From: Anaerolineae bacterium
GTDB lineage: Bacteria > Chloroflexota > Anaerolineae > SSC4 > Amarolineaceae
DNA length: 5,220 bases
NCBI GenBank assembly: GCA_013693795.1
Contig: CP059258.1
Coordinates: 4,407,609 to 4,412,828, forward strand
Direction of reading: 5' to 3'
The notes beneath the pieces are model-generated. The model ran no database searches. It had not been told where the DNA came from and saw only the letters and a list, made by a program, of their open reading frames with translations. Positions 1 to 5,220 of this stretch are shown in pieces. Position 1 is the first letter of the stretch; every line of letters begins with the position of its first letter. The translations under genes were made by a program, and so were the position numbers.

Positions 1-156
1 TGTGAAACGGTACTTTCCCTGGCGGTTGAGGATCCACATACGCTCGTCGAGCTTGCGGCTGAGCACCATCGTTTCGTACATGGCCAACAGCGTCTCAGCA
101 CTCAAGTCGGCGGCGTAGTCCTGAGCAATGAACTGGTTCGACCAGATCGCCGGCAT
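1..156 (-). CDS. 2-oxoacid dehydrogenase E1 component, alpha subunit (N-terminal part, cut by window edge)
   Basis: The minus strand from the ATG at 156 is open for all 52 codons to the window edge. It begins MPAIWSNQFIAQDYAADLSA and continues into the segment LLAMYETMVLSRKLDERMW, then LNRQGKYRF. A helix of the form 'Y-x-x-M-x-x-x-R-x-x-[DE]-x-[RK]' followed by a short basic 'R-Q-G-[KR]' strand is typical of the N-terminus of thiamine-diphosphate-dependent E1 alpha subunits (pyruvate or branched-chain 2-oxoacid dehydrogenase, dehydrogenase E1 family). In the family, E1 alpha pairs with E1 beta to decarboxylate a 2-oxoacid and pass the acyl group to the E2 lipoyl domain, in the cytoplasm. The cofactor-binding motif lies outside the window, so substrate (pyruvate versus branched-chain) cannot be told. 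The start is supported by GGAGGT 5 nt upstream. No frame break is seen here, unlike in the neighbour. Confidence 0.8.
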   Translation of the reverse strand, partial: MPAIWSNQFIAQDYAADLSAETLLAMYETMVLSRKLDERMWILNRQGKYRFT

Positions 157-161
157 TCGAT

Positions 162-167
162 ACCTCC
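162..167 (-). promoter_or_regulatory. Shine-Dalgarno of the E1 alpha gene
   Basis: The minus strand reads GGAGGT here, a near-perfect anti-16S match, 5 nt before the ATG at 156. It decides that start over the ATG a few bases upstream, which overlaps the site and is out of frame. Confidence 0.75.
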
Positions 168-247
168 ATCATTCGTTGATGTGCGGCTCCGACTGACTGC
201 GGCGTCGGGAAAGGGCCAGCGCTTGATCAGTCGTTCGGATATGCTCC

Positions 248-271
248 CCGTACGGCCTCATCGACGTACGG
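248..271 (-). other. Hairpin in the long leader of the E1 alpha gene
   Basis: CCGTACG at 248-254 and CGTACGG at 265-271 are perfect 7-bp inverted arms around a 10-nt loop. They lie inside the transcript expected from the promoter at 341-349, about 90 nt before the start codon. There is no U-tract on either strand, so it does not look like an intrinsic terminator. It does not match a riboswitch I recognise. It may be a mere structural element or chance; an alternative short pairing CGAC/GTCG overlaps the right arm. The rest of 157-340 shows no ORF with a ribosome site and no repeat. Confidence 0.35.
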
Positions 272-340
272 TCGGGCACGGCGGGGCACAACATGCTTCA
301 AGTGAGGGTGAGTTCATGCACTGCCCGCAGCGCGACCGAC

Positions 341-349
341 ATTATACCA
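341..349 (-). promoter_or_regulatory. Extended -10 promoter for the E1 alpha gene
   Basis: The minus strand reads TGGTATAAT: a consensus TATAAT hexamer with the TG of an extended -10. The -35 region is poor (CGGACT at 364-369 with 17-bp spacing, 3 of 6 matches), as is common with extended -10 elements. Transcription would start near 334 and give a leader of about 178 nt before the E1 alpha ATG. It sits downstream of the stop of the beta-helix gene, so the two same-strand genes probably are not one transcription unit. Confidence 0.55.
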
Positions 350-407
350 CAAGTCAGAAACGAAGTCCGAATTCTTACCCGTTTATGATCGTAATGCGAC
401 ACTGCGC

Positions 408-3400
408 TCACGGCTGCCAGGCATTGGCCAGCTGTATCAAGTCGAGGGTGTTGACGATGCCATCGCAGTTGGCATCGTAATTGACCGGTGATCGTCCAAT
501 GAAGCGTGTCACCAGCATCATATCGACGATATCGACTTTGCCGGATTCGTTAACGTCCGGGTTAGCCGCGGGCAAAAGGCCTGACCCACCTCGCTGGTAT
601 TGCCGGCCGCATCGGTGGCGGTGGCCACAACCGGCTGATAGAAGGGAACGTTGGCGACCGGCGTCATGATCTTAGTGACCGTGGCCTGTGCATCCTGCGC
701 AGTGTACTGCACCGCGCCGATGAAGATTTTGGGCCAGCCCGAATACATGCTGTCGGCCGCAAACACCTCGATCGTCAGCGGGTAACTGGCATACAGGGGC
801 GCTGTCGACGCGCAGCGTGACCTGATAGGTGCTGGCGGCCGATTCCGTGCGGTCAGCCTTGAATCCGCTGATCACCGGGTAGTTCTGAAGGCGGTTAGGC
901 CCGCTGTCGGCGTCATCCGGGTCGTTCGGCGTTGCGCCATCGTTGCCCAGGTCGATCACAGGGCCGGTAGGTTGAGCAGGAGATTGCCCCCAGCCAGTTG
1001 TCGCGTGACTGATCATCCGCCACCACGATGCCATGCTGTTGGTTATAGCGCAGGGTGTTGCCCGGTGATGTGGCTGCGCTCGGTGTGTCGCCGCCCACCA
1101 CGTTGTGACTGGCGCCGTCGGCGATTTCGACACCGACATTCTGCGTGCCCCCAACAAAATCGTCGCGCCGGCTGGCCGGCCCAATCAGGTTGGCTTGCAC
1201 GACGTTGTCCGTCGTCGCGGGACCGTACAGACGTACGCCCACCTGCGCGTTACCGCTGATCAGGTTTCCCTGCTGGACACGTCCAATGCGCTGCCGCTGG
1301 CCCTGCGCGACCCATACACCGTACGCCTGTGTGCTGCTCAAGACCGACACGTTACCGTTGGGCGCGGGCCAATGGTATTGCCGACGATGACGTTATCGTG
1401 CGCATCCTGCGTTACGTAAATGCCGGTCATGCCGTTCGCGCTGACGATATTGCGCCCCGGCCACCAGTCCATCGCGTCTGATAGACGACATCCCCGATCA
1501 CGTTGTGGCTGGTTCCCCCACCCAGCCAGATGCCGACGGTCTGGATGGGGCCGGCCGGCAGCGTGACGCCCCCGACACCCGGCCCGATCACGTTGCCGAC
1601 CAGCATGTTGGCCGTGGTATTCGTACCTGTGATGATCACGCCAGCGCCAACGTTGCCGCTGATCAGGTTACGGCCTTCCAATGAGGTGGCGCCGATGTCG
1701 TTGTCATGCGCACCCCTTGCAGTTGGATGCCAACCGGCTGACCCCTGGCGCCTGAACGCCATCGAGGCCCATGCCAATGAAGTTGCCGGCGATAGTGTTC
1801 TCGGCGCCGCCGCTGACAACGATGCCGCCGCCGCCAAAGCCGTAGATGGCCAGGCCACGCACATGGTTGTTGTCGCTGGTCATGCTCAGCCCGGCAAATG
1901 TCTGCTGCTGGCCATTCAGGCCCACGACCAGCACGGCATCGATCGAGCTGATGATCGGGCGTGTTAACCTGGGCGCCCGGCGCAGTGAAGGCATCGATGA
2001 GTACACCACTGGGGTCAGACAGCGCCGGCAGCGGCGTGGCCGGGGTAATGGTCCCCGCCAGGGCAAAGGCAATCGCGTTGCTACCCGGGCAGGCGTTGGC
2101 GGTTTGGATGGCCGCGCGCAGGGTACACGTGTCGCTGGCCGTAGCACAGATGCAGTCATTCCCGTTCAGATCGGCGCTGTCCCCCAGGTCGGTCACACGA
2201 AAAGCCGCGATATTGGTGGGCATCGCCAGGCTGAACTCACTCGTGTTGCCCAGGGCATCGGTGGCCGTCGCCACAATCAGGTCGCCCGGTTCGGGCATGG
2301 ATGTTGGTGTAAAACGACGCGTGACCGTCAGACCGGCATCGGCCGCGTTGTAGGTTATCCTGCCCAGGAAAACCTGGCCCGCAGCCACCTGGCCCTGCAC
2401 CGCGCCGGGTGCAGCCTGGAAGAGGTCGATGGCCAGCGGGTAGGTGGCGTTGGCCACTGCGCTGTCCACGCGCAGCCGCAGTTGGATTTCGTTCACCAGG
2501 GAATGATGTCGCTGATTTCAGGGCGGTTTTGGAGGCGGTTGGGCCCTCGTCAGCATCGTCCGGGTCGTTGGGGCTGACGCCGTCGGCGCCCAGGTCGATG
2601 CCTGGGGCCAGGCTGCTGGGCCGTTCATGCCCAGGTCATTGGCCTGGATGCGGTTGTAGCGACTCGTACCGTCCTGCACGATCACGGCGGCCGTTGTGTT
2701 GTAGGCAACCGTGTTGCCCGCCGAAGCCAGCAGGGGTCACCGATGCGGTTGTTGCTGGCGCCGCCGCTGATGCGCACGCCGACTGACTGCAGGCTCCCGT
2801 TCAGCGGCCCGCCCGGCGCGGCCGGCCCAATCCGGTTATTTTCCAGGCGGTTGCCCGTCGTGCCGACGCCGGTGATGCGCACGCCGTGCGCCACGTTACC
2901 ACTGATCAGGTTGGCCCGCACCACGTTATCCCGGGCCGCCGCGCTCAGCCAGATGCCGTCAGTCTGCGCACTGCCCGGGAGCAGGCCATTGCCGTCGGCC
3001 GCCGGGCCAATGGTGTTGCCCTCGACCAGACTGCCCCCACTGCTGTCGGCGAGAACGACCCCGCCACGCTGTTGCCCGCGATCAGGTTCTGCACGATGCG
3101 ACTGTCGTAGGCGACGTTGGCCACGCTAACGCCGTAGAGTTGGGGTTGCCGGGCAGCAGCGCATTGCCCTGCGGGACGGGGCCGAGGAAGTTACCCTGTA
3201 CGGTGTTGGTCAGGGTCAGGTTACCCTCGATGCGCACGGCCGCGTAGGTGTTGCCGCTGATGACGTTGCGGTCGGCGGCTGCGGCCCCACCGATCAGGTT
3301 TTCTTTGGCCAGGGCGCGAATCTGCACACCGTAGCGCTGGAAGGAGGAGCTGATGACGCTATTCGGGTCGAAACCGATCAGGTTGCCGGCCACGGTGTTG

Positions 3401-3912
3401 CTGCGTCCGCCGTCGATCAGGATACCGCTGTAGTATGGGGCCACCGCGTCGTTGTCGAAACCGTAGATTGCCAGTCCGCGCACCACGTTATTCTGCGTGG
3501 TGATGCGCAAGCCATGGAAGGGCCGGTTCGCGCCGTACAGCGTGACTGTGACCTGGGAATTGACCGGCTGCGTGATGGGCGCGGTGTTGGCCAGCGCCCC
3601 CGGTGCGCTGTAGCCATCGATGAGGGTGCCGCCCGTGGCGTCGGAGAGGGCTGGCAGCGCGGTGAGTGGGCTGAAGGCGCCCGCCACCGCGAACTGGACT
3701 ACATCCGGGCCGGGGCAGGCGTTGGCCGTTTGCAGAGCGGCGCGTAGGGTACAGGTGTTGTTGGCCGTCATACAGGTGCAGTCATTGCCGTCGAGGTCGG
3801 CCTCGTCACCCAACGCATTCACCACGATCGCCGCGTGCCGGTCGTCTGGTTGGGCATGCAGGAGCAGTACGGGCAGCAGCAGCGTGAGTAGCAGAATACG
3901 CAGTACAGGCAT
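408..3912 (-). CDS. Secreted CSLREX/parallel beta-helix repeat protein with C-terminal dockerin-like domain; frame broken at 15 sites
   Basis: The gene runs from ATG 3912 (GAGG 6 nt upstream) to TGA 408-410. As sequenced the frame changes 15 times. Adding one base at the runs at 3142-3145, 3059-3062, 2733-2736, 2618-2620, 2541-2543, 2499-2501, 1742-1745, 1713-1716, 1455-1458, 1360-1362, 987-991, 961-963 and 574-577, and two at 1957-1959 and 796-799, gives an unbroken frame of 1173 residues. The restored order is: signal peptide 1-20, CSLREX-like 31-68, beta-helix about 100-436, 'GIDLGADG...[10 protein letters not shown]' cap 438-467, linker domain 475-565, CSLREX-like 575-612, beta-helix about 644-988, cap 989-1021, linker 1038-1115, dockerin-like 1125-1170. 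The beta-helix coils show NLISGN, GNxIGP and SHNVIG motifs. By family knowledge such proteins are exported and often bind surface polymers; no catalytic residues are evident, so an enzymatic role is not claimed. Confidence is high in the family and single-gene reading, lower in the exact repair positions. Confidence 0.85.
411..557 (-). other. C-terminal dockerin-like domain
   Basis: Residues 1125-1173 contain two calcium-loop repeats, [12 protein letters not shown] and [12 protein letters not shown]. They fit the dockerin type I/EF-hand pattern D-x-N-x-[DS]-G-x-x-[ND]-x-x-D, each followed by a hydrophobic helix (MMLVTRFIG and LIQLANAW). The protein ends four residues after the second helix, as is usual for a dockerin. 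It lies in a different frame from the linker before it, because of the break at 574-577, and would be missed by routine gene calling. In cellulosomes dockerins bind cohesins; no cohesin is in the window, so partner and role are unknown. Confidence 0.8.
577..815 (-). other. Second linker domain (residues 1038-1118)
   Basis: After repair at 796-799 this reads [19 protein letters not shown] and, further on, [18 protein letters not shown]. It aligns with the first linker ([19 protein letters not shown]) without gaps only if two bases are missing at 796-799, which supports a two-base loss over a one-base gain. It leads directly into the dockerin-like tail. Confidence 0.6.
2083..2196 (-). other. 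Second CSLREX-like domain (residues 575-612)
   Basis: The segment reads [15 protein letters not shown] and then [16 protein letters not shown], and matches the first copy almost residue for residue, with all four cysteines kept. DNA identity is also visible: the 14-mer gggcaggcgttggc occurs at 2087-2100 and 3713-3726. A CSLREX motif is normally N-terminal, so an internal copy marks a duplicated module. Confidence 0.75.
2205..2496 (-). other. First linker domain (beta-sandwich-like, residues 475-565)
   Basis: The stretch starts [20 protein letters not shown] and ends with [15 protein letters not shown]. This 'strand-forming L-x-V-D-S ... V-A-T-A-T-D-x-x-G-N-T-S-E' pattern commonly follows beta-helix domains in this protein type and looks like a small beta-sandwich. 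The second copy lies at about 577-815 (residues 1038-1118). No enzymatic motif is seen. Confidence 0.6.
3709..3822 (-). other. First CSLREX-like domain (residues 31-68)
   Basis: The segment has the acidic lead [11 protein letters not shown] and then the signature [16 protein letters not shown], a variant of the CSLREX N-terminal motif seen in exported beta-helix proteins. Four cysteines (DCxC, TCTLR, NACPG) match in position those of the second copy at 2083-2196. They could make two disulfides after export; that is inference. Confidence 0.75.
3850..3912 (-). other. Signal peptide of the beta-helix protein
   Basis: Residues 1-21 read [20 protein letters not shown] then Q: one early arginine, a 14-residue leucine-rich core, and a small residue after LH that fits a signal peptidase I site (LHA|Q, around residue 20). 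No lipobox cysteine is present, so Sec export with type I cleavage is the simplest reading. Confidence 0.8.
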
Positions 3913-3953
3913 GGTTCGCCTCGCAACAGGAATGATTGGTGGCTGACAGCCTG

Positions 3954-3982
3954 ATTATAGCCGGCACTGCGAACTGTCGCAA
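3954..3982 (-). promoter_or_regulatory. Sigma-70-type promoter of the beta-helix gene
   Basis: On the minus strand TTGCGA (plus 3977-3982) is followed after 17 bp by a perfect TATAAT (plus 3954-3959). Transcription would start near 3947, giving a leader of about 35 nt to the ATG at 3912, with GAGG at 3919-3922 as the ribosome site. The -35 matches 4 of 6. Confidence 0.6.
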
Positions 3983-4074
3983 ACGGGTTGGAAAGCGCAC
4001 CGGCCCGCGGATCGGCTGACCGGTGACGGTCCAGCAATTTCCGAATCTGGCGCGGAGTCGAGGCTTCAGCCGGT

Positions 4075-4103
4075 TTGGCGTGGATGATCAACAATGATAA
4101 ACT
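4075..4103 (+). promoter_or_regulatory. Possible weak promoter of the small membrane protein gene
   Basis: TTGGCG (4075-4080) and TAAACT (4098-4103) are 17 bp apart, each 4 of 6 against consensus, in a locally AT-rich patch 40 nt before the ATG at 4145. It is the best candidate in the divergent region 3913-4144 for the plus strand, but such weak pairs occur by chance. Nothing else is seen in that region. Confidence 0.3.
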
Positions 4104-4144
4104 ACTGCTGGGCAGCCGCCCTACACCGTCATCAGGAGTATGGC

Positions 4145-4520
4145 ATGTCGAAGACAGCACCCGCGTTCTCTGGATTCCGCTCACCTTGTTGGCCGTGGCC
4201 AGCTGGAGTGCCCTGGGCTACCTGATCGGGACTTACCCGGCCACGACGGGGGCGGTGTTGGTGTTTTTCCCGTTGTGGTTTCTGGGCGTGTTCAGCCTGG
4301 CGCTACTGCTGCTGTGGCTGCTGTATGGGCGTATGCCACGTTGGTACCGGGCACACCGCGGGCCGTGACCCGCCAGGCCCTGGAGGTTGCCGCCTTTTTC
4401 ACTCTGGCCGCGCTGTTGCAGATGCTCTTTGGCCTGGACCTGGCCATCCTGTTGGCGACCGCGGCCATCTTTGGCCTGGTGGAAGCCTTCTTCTTGCAGC
4501 GCGGCCGGGGAAAGGCGTGA
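4145..4520 (+). CDS. Small four-helix membrane protein, function unknown; frame broken at 2 sites
   Basis: ATG 4145 follows AGGAG at 4134-4138 by 6 nt. The frame from that ATG soon leaves the hydrophobic sequence, but adding one C at the run 4160-4162 and one G at 4360-4362 restores a 125-residue frame to TGA 4518-4520. It starts MSKTAPRVLWIPLTLLAVAS and ends in a basic tail QRGRGKA. Four hydrophobic segments lie at about residues 8-29, 36-61, 79-97 and 98-118. A basic loop (RMPRWYRAHRG, 63-73) separates the two hairpins and probably faces the cytoplasm. I do not recognise a named family. The style resembles unnamed small membrane proteins of Chloroflexota, from memory only. It lies upstream of and codirectional with ubiE/menG, but 400 bp and a strong promoter separate them, so a shared operon is unlikely. 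Confidence 0.75.
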
Positions 4521-4599
4521 CACACCGCACCCGGCACGTGAGACCCCGGCGAGCCTGGCCAAACCACTCAGCCCACAGGCTCAACCGGTCAGTCGACGT

Positions 4600-4612
4600 G
4601 CGCCCTGGGCGC
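4600..4612. repeat. Perfect 6-bp palindrome GCGCCC/GGGCGC
   Basis: GCGCCC and GGGCGC flank a single central T. It lies 80 nt past the stop of the membrane protein gene and just before the REP-like element. It lacks a T-tract, and may be part of a structured repeat cluster or simply chance in GC-rich DNA. Confidence 0.4.
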
Positions 4613-4616
4613 TGGC

Positions 4617-4676
4617 TCGCCCTTCGACAGGCTCAGGGCGAACGGGTAAAGGGGCGTGGCTCCGTTCGGGCTGAGC
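4617..4676. repeat. REP-like intergenic inverted repeat
   Basis: Two nested pairings are visible. TCGCCCT (4617-4623) pairs with AGGGCGA (4635-4641) around an 11-nt loop. The 15-nt arm at 4631-4645 (GCTCAGGGCGAACGG) pairs with that at 4662-4676 (CCGTTCGGGCTGAGC) with 13 of 15 positions matched. The core CTTCGACAGGCTCAGGGCGA resembles a short dispersed intergenic sequence I recall from many environmental bacterial genomes; that is memory, not a search. The right arm lacks the expected outer complement of TTCGACAG, so this copy looks eroded. Confidence 0.55.
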
Positions 4677-4758
4677 GTAAAGACAAAATCAGCGCAGATT
4701 CGCGGTCGTCCCTCCCCAACTCACAGCCGACTGGGGGCAATCATCACCGTGCGCTGGC

Positions 4759-4787
4759 TTGGCAGGGTTGGTCAATGATGGTACAAT
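4759..4787 (+). promoter_or_regulatory. Strong sigma-70-type promoter of ubiE/menG
   Basis: TTGGCA (4759-4764, 5 of 6) and TACAAT (4782-4787, 5 of 6) are exactly 17 bp apart, and TGG before the -10 makes it an extended -10 too. It is the best promoter in the window. Transcription would start near 4794, leaving a leader of about 110-130 nt before the methyltransferase start. Confidence 0.65.
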
Positions 4788-4793
4788 CGCGCG

Positions 4794-4923
4794 GTGTGAG
4801 GGCGCCGGCGTCTGGCGGCGGTTCGCCGATGGGTTGATCGGGCGCCGTACAGTACGCCGGGCAAGTTACAGCCCTAGCAGAAGGTGAGGGACATCGAATT
4901 GGTGACGCGCGACGCCGGACAGT
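4794..4923 (+). other. GC-rich structured leader of ubiE/menG
   Basis: The leader holds a tight hairpin, CGGCG (4816-4820) with CGCCG (4824-4828) around GTT. Two GGCGCCG copies (4801-4807 and 4841-4847) are self-complementary at GGCGCC and could pair with each other to enclose that hairpin. A purine-rich AAGGTGAGGG at 4881-4890 looks like a Shine-Dalgarno for a start at 4899 (TTG) or 4902 (GTG). I recognise no known riboswitch. Confidence 0.35.
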
Positions 4924-5220
4924 GTGCTACCCGTCCTGGCCGAAAAACCGGTCTACGTGAACCACATGTTCGCGACGATTGCCGGCCGCTACGATATGAT
5001 GAACCGCATCATGACCGGTGGTCAGGATCAACACTGGCGCCAGCTGGTCGTGGCGGCGTGCGATCTGCCGCCGGAAGGGCATCTGCTCGACGTGGCAACC
5101 GGCACGGGCGACATCGGCTTCGAGGCGCTGCGCCGGCGGCCCGACATCGCGGTGACCGGCGTCGATTTTACCTACGAGATGCTGCAGGTTGGACAAAACA
5201 AGGCCTACCGCGCGGCTGAT
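4924..5220 (+). CDS. menG: UbiE/MenG-type quinone C-methyltransferase (N-terminal part, cut by window edge)
   Basis: Ninety-nine codons are open to the window edge. Early residues VYVNHMFATIAGRYDMMNRI followed by MTGGQDQHWR match UbiE/COQ5 family signature 1 (Y-D-x-M-N ... H-x-x-W). HLLDVATGTGDIGFEAL is motif I, the glycine-rich S-adenosylmethionine site, and VTGVDFTYEML is the acidic strand-beta-2 region that binds the ribose. In the family the enzyme methylates the ring of demethylmenaquinone (MenG) or a ubiquinone precursor (UbiE), at the inner face of the membrane. The symbol menG is used because menaquinone is likelier in the inferred lineage; ubiE is equally valid from this fragment. 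The in-frame GTG at 4924 has no Shine-Dalgarno. A start at 4899 or 4902 with two bases missing from the CCC at 4930-4932 would read ...GQCATPVLAEKPVYVNHMF and use the good site at 4881-4890. Confidence 0.88.
   Translation, partial: MLPVLAEKPVYVNHMFATIAGRYDMMNRIMTGGQDQHWRQLVVAACDLPPEGHLLDVATGTGDIGFEALRRRPDIAVTGVDFTYEMLQVGQNKAYRAAD

Larger units (their letters stand above)
1249..3267 (-). repeat. Beta-helix coil repeat units (degenerate, coding)
   Basis: An 18-nt coding unit for N-[LV]-I-[SA]-G-N recurs. On the plus strand it reads gttgccgctgatcaggtt at 1652-1669, with close variants at 1249-1266, 2895-2912, 3071-3088 and 3250-3267. The spacing is irregular and the units sit in the coils of the two beta-helices, so this is protein repeat structure, not a DNA repeat array. 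Confidence 0.65.
4521..4758. other. Non-coding stretch between the membrane protein gene and the menG promoter
   Basis: I see no ORF with a start and ribosome site here. It contains the palindrome at 4600-4612 and the REP-like inverted repeat at 4617-4676, described separately. No hairpin with a U-tract follows the stop at 4520, so a classical intrinsic terminator is not visible. Confidence 0.6.

Noticed and set aside
380..407. Intrinsic terminator after the beta-helix gene
   Set aside because: No GC stem followed by a U-tract is visible on the minus strand past the stop at 408.
1503..1967. Plus-strand open frame of 154 codons (and others at 972-1419, 2743-3129, 3514-3946)
   Set aside because: They are antisense shadows of the beta-helix coding strand; proline/arginine-rich low-complexity translation and no start signals.
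1846..2577. Plus-strand open frame of 243 codons
   Set aside because: It lies opposite the beta-helix gene. Its protein is arginine/glycine-rich with no motif, no ribosome site supports its start, and the minus strand explains the same DNA with clear family signatures.
1249..3267. Recurrent gttgccgctgatcaggtt units as a possible CRISPR or DNA repeat array
   Set aside because: The units vary, spacing is irregular and they encode the N-[LV]-I-[SA]-G-N coil of a parallel beta-helix.
408..3912. Programmed frameshifting or phase variation at the homopolymers
   Set aside because: The runs are only 3-5 bases, too short for typical slippage switches; there are 15 of them, with no stimulator structure, and all need added bases, which fits read error better.
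4075..4368. TTG-started version of the membrane protein
   Set aside because: The added N-terminus is polar and unlike a protein start, it lacks a ribosome site, and AGGAG plus ATG at 4145 gives a better start once one C is restored at 4160-4162.
4325..4837. Plus-strand open frame of 170 codons crossing the intergenic region
   Set aside because: It overlaps the membrane protein gene in another frame, runs through the REP-like repeat and the menG promoter, and has no family-like sequence.

Overview
This is a GC-rich bacterial window. It holds the start of a gene on the left (minus strand), a very long minus-strand gene for a secreted repeat protein across the middle, and two plus-strand genes on the right, the last cut by the window edge. 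A menaquinone/ubiquinone-type UbiE/MenG methyltransferase, a 2-oxoacid dehydrogenase E1 alpha subunit and a secreted CSLREX/parallel beta-helix protein with a dockerin-like tail suggest an environmental bacterium, possibly Chloroflexota (Anaerolineae-like). That placement is inference from gene style and neighbours, not from a marker gene.

Layout. 1-156 (-): first 52 residues of a thiamine-diphosphate E1 alpha subunit with a good Shine-Dalgarno. 157-407: intergenic, with an extended -10 promoter at 341-349 and a leader of about 178 nt containing a 7-bp hairpin. 408-3912 (-): one gene for a secreted protein of about 1173 residues: signal peptide, CSLREX-like module, beta-helix, linker domain, second CSLREX-like module, second beta-helix, second linker domain, C-terminal dockerin-like pair of calcium loops. 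As sequenced the frame breaks at 15 places, so a gene caller would return many short ORFs. Every break is repaired by adding one or two bases to a short homopolymer; the 17 added bases restore an open frame whose total length is an exact multiple of three. 3913-4144: divergent intergenic region with a good minus-strand promoter and a weak plus-strand one. 4145-4520 (+): a 125-residue four-helix membrane protein broken by two frameshifts of the same kind. 4521-4923: no gene; a short palindrome, a REP-like inverted repeat, a strong sigma-70-type promoter and a GC-rich leader. 4924-5220 (+): N-terminal 99 codons of UbiE/MenG.

Functionally, the left and right edges are core metabolism (oxidative decarboxylation of 2-oxoacids; quinone methylation). 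The central gene is an accessory exported protein with its own promoter. I see no evidence that these genes work together. The consistent direction of the 17 frame breaks is most simply explained by homopolymer under-calling in the source reads, not by gene decay. I found no mobile element, CRISPR array, tRNA, rRNA or recognisable new defence or biosynthetic system.
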